This document shows positions 18,196-29,489 of a stretch of DNA of 64,000 nucleotides, in pieces. The notes under the pieces are model-generated. The model did no database searches. It was not told the origin of the DNA and was given only the letters and a program-made list of their open reading frames with translations. Location of the stretch: NCBI GenBank assembly GCA_039096225.1, contig JBBPEB010000002.1, positions 496,001-560,000 of the forward strand. The letters run 5' to 3'. This DNA is from Blastocystis sp. Blastoise. Its lineage: Eukaryota; Sar; Bigyra; Opalinata; Blastocystidae. Position 1 is the stretch's first letter; each line of letters starts with the position of its first letter. Position numbers and translations under genes: made by a program.

Positions 18196-21100
18196 ATGGA
18201 AAGTAATTACATGACAAATACAAAAACAATGACTGGAATTAATAGACTTGCTATTGGTAAAGAGTATTCACCATATAAAGGAAAATCATATGTTCATGAT
18301 ACAAATTATCATAAAGGAGTCCATTGGAATTCTAAAGCTAATTCTTATTTTACAAAACAACAAGAAATTGATGATTCTATTAATCAATCATTTGGTGCTG
18401 GTATCGCTGGATTTATAAGAAATAGTCCAAATAAATCAGTTTTTAAAAGTTTACAACATCCTCATCACAATAATTATGGTGGTGGAATTAATCATCATGG
18501 TTGTTTATCCAATGAAATGGCAAAAAGACTAATTATTACTAATGATTATATTATTCCAAAATTAATTGAACAAAATCATTCCTGTGGAGCTGGTTTAAAG
18601 AAAATCATTAATAAAGAAGCAATTATTGATAATTTTGATTTTAGTGACAAATATGGAGGTAATATACATGTCAAAAAAGGTGGAGCATGGAAAATATTAA
18701 GTACCATTAATAAATATTTACCATTTAAAAGAAATAATGTTTCAAAGAATATTCCAAAAGGTGACGATGATGAAGATATGCCCCCTAGAAGTCATGGATC
18801 AGTAGCTGCTGATTGGAGAGCTTATACTGAAAGGAAACTGAAACATTTAAAAGAAATGGGTAAAATTGCCTTAGTAGCAGGAAAAAAAGATTTAGGCATG
18901 ATAAAAGACACATTTCTTCATCCTGAACCAGATACTACAATTAAAGACAGATTTGACAGTATAAAGCAAAATAGTAGTTTGGTGAAAAAATTTAAAAAAC
19001 TCTACAAGCAAGGCGAAACTAGATATAATACATATCTTTTCAGTAATCCTAAAAATGAAAGTCCCCTCATTGATAGCACATCAACTGATTTTTTTAGATA
19101 TGTTCAAGCAGGTATCGCTGCAAAACAAGAAATAAAGCAAAAAATTCATCATATAAAAAATCAATTATTTAATCATGGAGATAAAAAAAAACCTTATGTT
19201 AAACCCAAAATTGGTGAAACATATCGTGATGCAAATAAAAGCAAAAATGGAGACTTAATCATCAATCCGCATTGTATCGACCTCTGAAGAAATTAGAAAA
19301 GAAATTATTAAGGATAATAATGCTAGTGTGAATGATAGTATTGAAGATTTAGCAAGAAAAGAACAACGCATTCATTTATCTAGAAAAGTGTTACATCCTG
19401 AATATGAATATGACACTCAAGCGTATAAAGATAGAATAGACGATAATAATACTGAAAGAGAAAAAAGAATTATGTTAAGATTAATGAAAGCAAAACAGCA
19501 TTTAACATATAAATATTATGATGAAGATGACCCTTTTAAGATTCCTGAATCAGAATGGTATAAAAAGGAAAATAGCTTATTACCCGAATGGTCAAAAGAT
19601 ATAATAAATAATTTTGAACTTAATCATTATGAAAAAGTTGGAAATGATGCAATTAATGATGATTTAACAAATGAATTAATTTTAAATAGTGAGCAACATC
19701 AAAATGATATTAATGAAACTTATGCAGAAATTTTTGGATTACCTAAAGATTTTATGTATGGTATATATCCCCATGGTTCTGAAGACGAAAAAAATAAATC
19801 AAATAATAATAAATGGATTGAGCCAGAACAACCTTATGATAAAACAAAATATCATCCTTATAATAATTTTGATTATTCAAATGCATTTAATATCGATGAT
19901 CCTGAATATTCAGAGATTTATAAAAAATATACTTATAAACCAAATGAAATGCAAGATAATAATGATGAATGCATTAATAACAATAATAATTATCATGAAA
20001 TTAATCCTGATAGAAATGATTCTTCTGATGAATATGAAAATAATGATAATGATAATGCAAATAATTCTATGGAAATAGAATCAAATGATCAAAATAATAA
20101 TATTGACATTGATAACTCAAATCAGAGTAATGAAAGCATGGATAATAATGTTTCTCAACAAAATAATGACAATATTGATATTGATAACCAACCATTCCAT
20201 GAAGAAAATAATATTCCAAATTTAAATGAAATGGTTGATAACAATGAAAATCATAAAGAAAATGATACAAATGTACAAATCAATAATAAAAATAATGTTC
20301 CAGTTACAGAAGATAGATTTATACTTGTTGACAATAATCAATTGAATTCGATGAATTTAAATGCAAATGATGCGGATATCAGTCAATCAAATCAAAAAGA
20401 AAATGATGTTCATGACGATGTTCCAATTAAAAAAGAAATTGAAATTGAAAAAAATGTTCCAGTACAAAAAGAAATGGAAATAGAAAATAATATTCCAGTG
20501 CAAAAAGAAATGGAAATACAAGAAGATGAACGTTCTATAGAATCACCAATAATTGAAAAATTAATTCCAAATATTGATAACATAATTAGAGAATCAAATA
20601 ATAATAGTTTTCAGAGTTTTCAGCCAGTAAATAATATTTCAAATGAAATAAATATAAAATCAGAAAATATGTCACTTTTAGACCAAAATATAAATTCACA
20701 ACAAAATAGTAGTGATAATAATATGACTTCATCTGAAAGTGATGATAACATGTTTTCTTTATCTTCTTTTCAAACTGCTGATGATATGTCATCTTCTGAT
20801 GCCTCTATGAAAAGTTTATTTTCTGAATCGGAGAATCTAAATGATATGGAAATAGAAACTCAACCAAATATTACAGAAAGTCAAATAAATTCAAATATTC
20901 AAAATAATATTAATTATTCCATAAATAATAATGTTCCTAATTATAATGATAACACATTCAAAATTGATATTACAACCAATGAATTTAATACATCGGATAT
21001 AAATATTCCAAAAATTAATGAACAATCCAATAATATAATTGCATCTCAAAACTTTATTAATAACTCTTTATTACCCGAAAATTCAAATCAACAAAATGAT

Positions 21101-22273
21101 TATAATGTTCAATTAACATCAAACAATAATTTAAATAAAGATTCAGATAATAGTGATTCTGTCGCTGATATTGAAACTGATGACAACAACAAAATATTCA
21201 ATATATATCCATCATCGTCAGATGAAGAATCTGATTTACATTATGATGACATGCATAATTTAGTATTAGATACAGAAGACAAACAACGAGGATACTATAA
21301 TTACATGGTAAATAAATTAAATAGTTTCCAAGGAACATCATATAAAACACTTCCAGAAAATGCAAATATTAATTATCCACTATTAAAGACTTATATGTCT
21401 GAGTTGCAAACTAATTATAATCAACACTTATCTGATATAAAGAATCTAAAAAAATATAAACATCATTTAACTGACCAAAATGAAATACAAGATACTAATG
21501 TATATATTGATGATATTAAAACAATGATTACAAATTTAGCAGATGATTTTATTGATACATTCCAGAATTTTGATGATTCTAATTCAAATAACCAATCACA
21601 AAGTACTGTTTCATCTAATAATAATAGTATGATGCAAAATAATGTAAAACTAGAAGAACCAGCAAACTTAGCAAATGAAATTAATTTACCTCTAAATAAA
21701 AATGGAGACACAATTAATTCTGTTGAAGAATTATTACAAAATGATTTTCAAACATTTTTTAATGAAATGGAAAGTATTCATAATCAAACTTTTAATAATA
21801 TGGAAGCAAACACAGCCTCGATACAAAATCCTCTAAATTCACAAAATCATATTAATGACTCTTTTGAAACAAACATGATAAATAATAGTGTTTCTCCAGA
21901 TACAAATCAACCTATTCCTATTGAACGGCAAGAAGCAAATCTATCTTCTGATTCTTCTGAAATAGATACTTTTATGGGAAAACTAGAAAAAACTATAGGG
22001 AAAAAATCCAAACCAAAAAATACTAAATTCGCTGAAGAAATGATGAATAATTTAGATGAATCATTTAAAAAATATAATGAAAATACTTTACTTAATCATA
22101 AAATTCTTCGTCCATCATTAAATGATAAAGAACAAGTAAAACGAGTAGTAGTAAATTCTTCAGATAATTCAGATTCTGTTGGTGAATTCCATAAATATGG
22201 AAAAAAATCTAAAAAAGATATGGAGAATCAAGTACAAAAGAAACCAATCATAAATAAAAAAAAGCAAAAATGA
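18196..22273 (+). pseudogene. Virion precursor fused to a long Asn-rich region, frameshifted
   Basis: The first part (18196-19287, 363 aa) matches the 62184 gene family: G-x-x-x-x-A-[IT]-G-[KH]-E-Y-x-x-Y near the N-terminus, F-G-A-G-I and C-G-A-G-L sites, and a G-G-A-W-K segment. The second part (981 codons) has no ATG until far inside, and its frame is open from 19259, overlapping the end of the first frame, so a +1 shift between 19259 and 19287 probably split one gene. The second part is Asn/Asp/Glu/Ser-rich and disordered, with three tandem 12-residue repeats at 20417-20524 (P-[VI]-x-K-E-[IM]-E-I). It ends basic. It has no element 2 counterpart of this length. Confidence 0.55.
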
Positions 22274-22516
22274 ATCTAAATCCATGATAAAACCACAAAT
22301 AACTCAACATATCTTAAATAAATGATATCAAATAACATCTTTGTACAAATATCTAAACTGATATAAAATCATTAACCAATATATTTATTTATTAAAAATA
22401 TCTTTTAAACGTAAATCTTTTATTTATAAATTATTTATTATATTTTAATTGTTGTGTTTTTTTAAAAATAAGTTTTTAAACTATAAACAAAACAATTTAT
22501 TATTTAAAAAAAAATT

Positions 22517-22528
22517 AAACAAAACAAA
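22517..22528 (-). terminator. Gene-end motif TTTTGTTTTGTTT on the minus strand
   Basis: Begins 13 bp beyond the stop of the spliced minus-strand gene at 22541, with another AAACAAAACAA copy near 22,485. It is the same word as after the viral genes, which weakly suggests this small gene also belongs to the element. Confidence 0.3.
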
Positions 22529-22540
22529 AAAAAAACAAAG

Positions 22541-22738
22541 TTAATAAAAACCTTTTTTTCTTTGTTGCTCACGATAGTAAGCAAGAGTAGGAGACATTCT
22601 AGCTACTTTCTGATCTTTCAGAAAATTTAAGCTAGCAGGAACGGGTTCACTATATAAATAAATAAATAAAAAATAATAATAAACATACCCTATTGGTTTT
22701 GTTTCTAAGAAGTGTTCATCTTTTTCAGGAACTGGCAT
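22541..22738 (-). CDS. Small spliced gene, 52-aa hypothetical protein
   Basis: Exon 1 is 22738-22689 and exon 2 is 22649-22541, separated by a 39-bp intron (22688-22650) with GTATGT and TATAG ends. Splicing changes the reading frame sensibly, giving M-P-V-P-E-K-D-E-H-F, then G-E-P-V-P-A-S-L, and ending R-E-Q-Q-R-K-K-G-F-Y. Reading through the intron also stays open but inserts a Tyr/Phe-rich stretch that looks like translated intron. The product is short, hydrophilic and basic at its end; mitochondrial small subunits can look like this, but I cannot assign it. It is probably a host gene or a captured one. Confidence 0.5.
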   Translation of the reverse strand: MPVPEKDEHFLETKPIGYVYYYFLFIYLYSEPVPASLNFLKDQKVARMSPTLAYYREQQRKKGFY

Positions 22739-23202
22739 TTTAAAATAATTTCTAAATAAAAAATAAATAAAAAATAAATAAAAAATGATTTGAAAATATT
22801 AAAAATGTAAATAAACTAGAGAAACTCGTGTTTAATGACGAAATATATGACAAATATAAAATATTTTAAATATCCAATCAAAATAAAGTTCTAGAATTCT
22901 TAAACCTGATCGAAAAGAGAAACTATTACTAATAAATCAATTGAAATTGGAGAACTTTGTTCTGGATGTGGTGATCGATCAATGACAAACTTCATGACAA
23001 AGGTAGTATACAAAATTTTATCCAATAAAAATGTTTTGGAACAACAGAAGCTTTAAAAAAGTGGAAACTGAGCAAATGAATTTATTCTTTTAGAATAAAT
23101 TTTCTCATCTGACTTTTTTTATAACTATTAATTTTTATAGCCATTCATTGAGTTTTACTTTTTTTATTTTTACATATTTATTTTATTTTTTGAAAATTTA
23201 AA

Positions 23203-24014
23203 ATGCCTAGCCACTATCTTTCCCGTGGTAGAAGAGCTATTATGAATAGCTATAATCATTACAGTATGTTTTTATTTATTTTTATGTTTTTTATTATATA
23301 GTTGCCCACCGATCTGAGGATCGTGCTGTCTCTGGTGCTGTTCCTGGTGCTGTTCCTGGTGCTGCTGCTGAATCTGTTGATTCAGTAACTTTTAAGTTAC
23401 TGAATCATGATTCTTCTCTTGGGGAGGTGTCTGATCACTCGGGATCTATGTCACCACCACCTCTTGAGAGAATTGTTCCTTCGTCTTCAGATTCTGAAAA
23501 GACGCTGGAATCAGATTCAGATTCTTCTCTTGCTACTTTGGAGGTAATTGAACCCGATACCGGGAAAAAAAAGTATTTATTTTATTTATATTATTTTTAT
23601 TTTTATTTTTTTATAGCGCCATTGTGTTCCGGTTCTCTTGGTCCGCGGGTTTTGGAAGAAACCGCCTTCTACGCTCCAAAAAGGACTAGAAGGGATGGAT
23701 CTTCCTACCCAGAAAAAAATTTAAATAAAAATATTTGTTTTTCTCCTTGTTCTCCTTCTATTTCTGTTTTTTCTTTTTCTCCTGTTTCTCCTTTTTATGT
23801 TCCTTGTTCTCCTCCTGTTTCTCCTTCTTTATCTTTATTTTCTCCTCGTTTTTCTCCTGTTTCTCCTTGTTCTCGCACTTGTTCTATTAATGAAAAAATA
23901 CCGCCAATTCAATTACCTCCCGTGGTAATTGATATGCCGGTATCTGAGGGTTCAATCATAAAAGGAAATAAAAAGATTGAATATAAGTTACATCTGAAAA
24001 TTTCAGATTTGTAA
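23203..24014 (+). CDS. Spliced Ser/Pro-rich hypothetical protein
   Basis: Exon 1 (23203-23263) begins M-P-S-H-Y-L-S-R-G-R-R. A 38-bp intron (23264-23301, GTATGT...TATAG) joins it in frame to exon 2, which holds G-A-V-P-G-A repeats and acidic Ser-rich runs. A second T-rich intron-like segment with consensus ends lies at 23573-23616. Removing its 44 bp shifts frame relative to the long open frame downstream, so intron retention, a different donor (23544) or an A-run sequencing error (8 A) must be considered. The C-terminal part is rich in S-P-C/V-S-P and ends E-Y-K-L-H-L-K-I-S-D-L. Higher GC than its surroundings. Function unknown. Confidence 0.5.
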
Positions 24015-24280
24015 TCAGTCTTTTTTTCTCTTTTTTTCTTTTTCTTTATATATATATATATATTTCTTTTTCTTTTATTATATATATTTATATACTTATT
24101 TTTTTTTTTTTTGCCTAAGTTAATTTTTAAACTAATTTGTTTAGTTAAATATTTCAGACTAATACTTAAACTGCTGAATCTAAAATATTAAATAACTTAG
24201 AATATTTTTATTTTTTTTGACTTAGATTTTTTTTTAATTTTTATTACAATAATTTTCTATACTGTCTTCATGCACCAATT

Positions 24281-24502
24281 TTTTCGTTCAACCAATCAAA
24301 TGATTCCGAACTGGCTCTTTTTTTGGTCAAAAATAAACTTTTGTATATATGGGGTTACGTACTTACTTATTCATTTTTTTTATAAAGTAGTAAGTAAGTA
24401 AATAGAATATATAAAAAGTTAGAAAAGTAAAAATGGATGACAGAGGGTGCGTCATCACTGATTTGACCAATCAAATTGTTTAAAATAGTTATTTATGTGA
24501 AA
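24281..24502 (-). repeat. Right terminal inverted repeat of element 1
   Basis: The reverse complement of this stretch follows the left terminal repeat from TTTGATTGGT through the TTACTTACT palindrome and CCCATATAT to GAGCCAGTTCGGAATCATTTG and GAACGAA. Similarity is imperfect, with the middle diverged. If it is the true right end, element 1 is about 24.5 kb long and includes the two spliced genes. Confidence 0.5.
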
Positions 24503-24555
24503 AATATATTTTATAGTGTATTTTTCTTTATTCCCTTGATTTTTCTATATGATAA

Positions 24556-24688
24556 GAATTAGTAATTCTTCGCACAAACCCACACAAATATGGGCAACAT
24601 CCCTATGCTAGCGAAGTTCGTAGAACTTCGCAGTATAGGGATGTCGGCCATATCTTGGCCGCCTGGGTTTGTGCGAAGAATTAGTAAT
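24556..24688. repeat. Fold-back palindrome, GC-rich MITE-like
   Basis: Long inverted repeat: ATTAGTAATTCTTCGCACAA on the left returns as its near-perfect complement on the right, with inner arms around CATCCCTAT and a centre GAAGTTC/GAACTTC. It is a GC-richer island in AT-rich DNA. It ends where a decayed hAT-type MITE begins. Confidence 0.6.
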
Positions 24689-24833
24689 TTTGTGACACTT
24701 GCTGTGACTGCCACAAAAAGACACTTAAGTGAGACTTAATATGGCTAAATACTAAAAGAAATATGTTTACAGTTTCAAAAAAGTATCAAAAGTATAACTT
24801 TTCTTGTGACAATTGTTGCGCAGTAAATAAAGG
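24687..24833. mobile_element. Decayed copy of the hAT-type MITE
   Basis: Internal words of the 26612 element recur in order in reverse-complement orientation: TTGTGACACTTGC, GTGACT, GACTTAATATG, TGTGACAATTG and GGCC. Ends are not preserved and no target duplication is visible. Confidence 0.5.
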
Positions 24834-26241
24834 CCAAACAAATTTACTGTTCATGTTGATAATATAATAATGAAAAAAAATTAAAAATTTTTGAAAACTG
24901 AGAATACAAATATTTGAAAGGTCTAAAATGCAAAAAAACATAAATAAAAGTAAAATCAAGAAGATTATATGCAAATATAAATGTCAGAAAATGTTCTAAG
25001 AAAATGAAAAAACATATATTATCGAAAGGATATGATAGAACAAAGATTAAGAAATTAATAAGTATAAGAATAAGTAAAATTATAAAAAAAAATATATACA
25101 AAAAAAATAGCTACAAAAATTCGAATAATAATGTTACAAAAAATAAAAGCAATTAAAGTATGAAAAAGAAAAAGATTATTAAAATTCCAAAGAATAATAA
25201 AAGTACAAAGAATTGTAAAGAATTAGAAGATTAGAAAGAATTGTCTGAATTATGATAAAGTATTAGAAATTATATATAGTAATTATTGAAAAGAACTGAA
25301 GAAATTGTAATATTATTAAAAATAAAAATTATTAAAAATAAATAAAATGATGATAATTACAAGAATTAAACAAAATGAAGAGTAATATTAATAGAAAGTA
25401 GCATCGTAAGATAATAGAAAGAAGAAAGAATATGCAGAAATATAAAAGTGTTAATAAGGGTTATAAAAAGATACATAGTAAGAAGAGTAGTAAAAAAAAT
25501 AAGATATAAAAAAAATAATAGTTAGAACAAAGATTAAGAAAGTTGAATATAAAAAGAATATTTTGTGATCCATTCTTATGTCACTAAAGAAAATTGTTAC
25601 ATAGAAATTAACACCATAATGAGTGGCCAAATATTTCTTTAATAATAGTAACTTTTATTTCATTTATTTAGTCACATTAAGTTAGGTAGAGAATGATAAT
25701 TATATTTGTCATTTAAGTTATTAGAAAATTGATACATGATTTTGAAAATAATATAGTTTTTAAAGAAAAGTAAAAAAAATAATTAAATGAATTATATTAA
25801 AGAGTTGTGCTAAATAAAAAGAATAATTATGTTTGAATAATCAAATATTATATATTTTTGTAATATATGTATATTTAATAATATGAAGTATAAAAAGGAA
25901 TTATTAAATATAAAGTATTAAATTTTTAAAAAAGTATATATATATAGATCTAAATTATTAAATAAAAATAAAAAGATGTATAAAACGAAAACTTATATAA
26001 TAATAAAAATATTTGTTCTATTAAAATAGAATAGTACTATGAATAAAGAAATAATAAACATGATTATATGAAGTGAAAAATAAAATAGGATAAAATAAAA
26101 TTTAAATGAAGAGAAAGAGAACATCTTTAAAAAAAAATTTATAAAAGGCAACAAAATAAAAATGATATTATTAGAGAATGACAAATAAATTGAATATATA
26201 TATATATATTATAAAAATAAACTAACTGAATTAAAAATGAA

Positions 26242-26272
<31 letters not shown>

Positions 26273-26611
26273 AAATAATATAAAAAATATATTTATTTAG
26301 AATGTAAAAAATAACAAATTTAATTTTATAATGATTAATAATGCGATTAATTTGACATAAAAAAATATAAAATATATATAAAAAGACAATTATGGAAAAA
26401 AGAATATGAAAATAAATGAAATCTAAAAATAAATACATAAAAAAATAGAAATGGGAATAGAAACTAATTGAATAAGAAAATTGACTAAAAAAAATATATT
26501 ATTATTAGATATTAATTTATTTTCATTAGAAAAATGACAAAAAAATTAATATTAAATACTGATTCAAACACAGAAGATGAGAAATAAAATTAAAAAAAAG
26601 AATGACATGAT
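24834..26611. other. Gene-free AT-rich spacer
   Basis: No supported gene. The + strand from about 24,870 to 25,560 is strikingly purine-rich (A and G, few C). The rest holds short (TA)n and TAA-type simple repeats near 25,935, 26,196 and 26,250. Open frames here are made of Phe/Ile/Tyr/Asn and look like chance frames. Confidence 0.6.
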
Positions 26612-26804
26612 CAGTGACTTCCAAAAGGCCCTTTTTTTTTGCGGTGCCGCAATTGTCACAGAAAAATGTGACACTTTTGTTAATTTTTGACAGTGTAAAA
26701 ATATTTATTATTATATTAAGTCATATTAAGCCTGACTTAAAGCGACTTTATGTGACTGTCAAAAAAAGTCACCGCAAGTGTCACAAAAAGTCGGGAAGGC
26801 ACTG
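26612..26804. mobile_element. hAT-type MITE, 193 bp
   Basis: Ends CAGTGACTTCC (left) and CAGTGCCTTCCC (right, reverse complement), flanked by the perfect 8-bp target duplication GACATGAT (26604-26611 and 26805-26812). Interior words match the 10992 and 24687 copies. Non-coding. Confidence 0.88.
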
Positions 26805-26812
26805 GACATGAT

Positions 26813-27709
26813 ATTTTAAAATTTGGAATGAATAGATACTATTATAGAATAAACTATTAATATTACTTCTATTTAGTCACACAATAAAATGGATGGTTTT
26901 ATTATATAATGCTAAATAAAATAAAATATTTATAATTATATAAAAAGAAATTATAAATTATTATTTGAAAATCTGCATTTATGTATAACTTGCTGTGATA
27001 TAAACAAAATTCGAAATATATATATATATAAATATATTATAAGTATTATTACTAAATCTCAAAGATTAATAAATATTTTAATTTTAACAAAGATTTCTTC
27101 CACCAATGATACAATAAATATTTGATAAATATATAATCATACAACATATAAATAAAAATAATGAAATGTAAAAGAAAAATTAAAAACTTTCTTAAATAAA
27201 GAATATATAAATATATAGAATTATATATAACATAATTATAGAGTCACTCTATCACTTAAATTGAAAATGATTAACATCACAATACAATCAGATAATTAGA
27301 AAATACTATTTAATTAAGAATAAAAATAATAAAATACAATTTTTTTTTAAGAAAGTTAAGATTAGTCTCTTCCCAAGTCTTTTGATGGAATTCATAACAA
27401 GTAATTATCACAAAAAATATATGATAACATATTTATTCATGTAAGTAGAATTGTATATTTTTTTTGAATAAGTTAGTTTAAGTTTGACTGAAATTGATAA
27501 TCAACTATTATTATGGAAACAGCCACAAAAATGAGTGAAGGCATGGTTTAAAATGTTTTAAGAAATATAATTTGTAAATTTGACTAATAATAATAATTAT
27601 TATTATAAAAAAAGAAAATATAATTATCATAAACACAAATCAATAAGAAAATAGAATAGAAGTATATAAAGATATGTTTAGTATAGATGATATTAACCAA
27701 AGGATATAA
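26813..27709. other. AT-rich spacer before the tRNA
   Basis: No gene or clear repeat other than short (TA)n near 27,015. Nothing further supported. Confidence 0.5.
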
Positions 27710-27783
27710 TCTTCCATAGCTCAGCTGGTTAGAGCATCCGGCTGTTAACCGGGAGGTCGACGGTTCAATCCCGTCTGGGAGAG
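27710..27783 (+). tRNA. tRNA-Asn (GTT)
   Basis: A 74-nt cloverleaf without intron. The acceptor stem TCTTCCA/TGGGAGA pairs with one G-T, with discriminator G at 27783. The D-arm GCTCAGCTGGTTAGAGC, anticodon loop CTGTTAA with anticodon GTT, and T-arm GGTTCAATCC are standard, giving A-box and B-box promoters. A TTTTTT Pol III terminator follows at once. It lies between transposon remnants and looks functional. Confidence 0.93.
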
Positions 27784-27993
27784 TTTTTTAAAATTAAAAT
27801 CAATAAATATTTTTTTAGCTTTTTAATATATAAAATAGTTGAAATAATTACTATTATAAAGCAAATAGGCAACAAAAATTCGCATTGATCAGTTTTTTGG
27901 AAAACCATTTGATTGACTACTATATACTATACTTTTGTGGACACAATTCCTCTAAACTTATAGAGAATTAACTTTTGGATGAAATACAGGCCA

Positions 27994-29489
27994 CAGTCTT
28001 TTCAAAAACCCATCAATTCTTGTGTTTTTTCAATTTTTCAAATATTATTTTATAACAAACAAAGTGAATAGGAACAAATAAAATAAAAAATAAATTATTG
28101 TTTAGTTATTTTTCGTTGTTCATCTTCTAATTGAGTTATACCATCGTCACTAGTTACAAATTTTGTTTGAGATTGAGAATCTTTTGACATTTTTATTTTT
28201 TGGACTATCAACAGGAAACTTATTCAGGATATCATTTAACGGTTTTCCAAAAAATTCACACTATTCCCAGGCTTTTTCAATATAAAATACATTCATAGAT
28301 TTTATAATTGAATTTCTACAACTTTGAAGAAAAACATATTTGCTACCAGAGGCGAATTCCTTATGTAGATTCGATTTAAAATCAGAATATATAATATGGT
28401 CAAGTGGTTGTAAAAACTGAGTTGAATATGCAAGAAATGTAATACAATCTATATTATTCTTTTTCAATAACTTCCAAACTTCAACAATATTTAGACTTTC
28501 ATGACCATCTAGTAATAGAAGAGCTCTTCTTGAGTGATCATTATTTCGGTTTTCATCGACAAATTTTATAAAAATACTCTCAATCCATTGAAGAAATGTA
28601 CTTTTTGTCATCCAACAAGATTCTGAATTTGCTATAGTTATTCTTGATAAATTGTATTCTTTCGTACTTTTGATATCCAATGTTTTGAAAGGTACAATAA
28701 ACATGGGAATCGAAAAATCATCAGCATTTGACACACAGCAAACAACAGTAACATGATCTTCAATTTCACTCTTTTTTTTTATATCTATATGATTCTTTTT
28801 CGACAATTACTTTGTATTTTCTATTCTTAACATTATATGTACACCACGACTCATCCATGTTAAAAATTAATTCAGGAGGGTAGGAATTCATTTTTCAAAG
28901 CTTTTCTAGGTTATCATAAAACATCTGAATCTCTTTTTAAGTAGGTTCAGGATCAACCTTCTTGACAATATTAGCGTATTTCAATCGAAGATCGTTTCTA
29001 TAGATATAATTGCTAAAACTAGCTCGCGAAACTGTCTTCTTTTTTTGGCCAATGGGAGCTGATGACTGTTAATGATATTGACCATTGCAGAGATCTCTTG
29101 AAGTATTGTTAGTGGCTCATTTTCAAGATCTTTGTTTTTAACTAACACAAATTGATCAATTTGTTTTTTATTTAGTAGTTTTGGACAACCATTCACTCCT
29201 ACTTCATTTGATTCATTAATAGCTTTAACTACCCTATTCAATCTAGCAGAAGATACCAAAATGTGCATATACTACTTTTTTGTCATTCTGAATGGGACTT
29301 TAAGTCGTTGTATGCCAAGCCAAACATGAATGGCAATATCTGTCTTGTTCGTAAGATGTGAATATCTTTATCCGCAAGAGGTTAAATCAATTGAATTCTT
29401 TAAAAACAAAACAAAAATAACACCAAAAAAACGTGGTTTTTTCAAAAATTGATGAGTTTTTATAAAAAAACAGGTTTTTGAAAAGACTG
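27994..29489 (-). mobile_element. Degraded pogo/Tigger-like transposon
   Basis: Inverted termini CAGTCTTTTCAAAAACC at 27994 and its complement ending at 29489, with TA following the right end (left flank CA, probably a mutated TA). It encloses transposase remnants on the minus strand. About 1.5 kb; size, CAGT ends and TA target fit the pogo branch of Tc1/mariner. Confidence 0.7.
28261..29268 (-). pseudogene. pogo-like DDE transposase, broken
   Basis: The N-terminal fragment (28981-29268) is a helix-turn-helix/CENP-B-like region with G-C-P-K-L-L-N. The C-terminal fragment (28261-28806) is the DDE_1 core: L-L-L-D-G-H-E-S-L-N supplies a catalytic Asp, and T-Q-F-L-Q-P-L-D-H is the pogo/jerky hallmark. 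Stops and shifts between 28807 and 28980 separate them, and an early part of the DDE core (first Asp) is damaged. Not expected to be active. Confidence 0.75.

Noticed and set aside
19689-20078. Open frames rich in Ile/Met/Leu overlapping the Asn-rich gene (both strands, to 21711)
   Set aside because: These are frame shadows of AAT/GAT-rich coding DNA, with no independent starts, motifs or conservation.
19328-22273. The Asn-rich frame as an independent gene starting at 19328
   Set aside because: Its first codon is GTG, the frame is open further upstream and overlaps the previous gene, and the first ATG is about 48 codons in. A frameshifted continuation of 18196 fits better.
24786-26438. Minus-strand Phe/Ile/Tyr-rich open frames in the spacer
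   Set aside because: The composition is what chance gives in purine-rich + strand DNA; there is no domain, and they include MITE and simple-repeat sequence.
26614-26811. A 65-codon frame within the MITE
   Set aside because: It coincides with the non-autonomous hAT-type element and its target duplication; not a gene.
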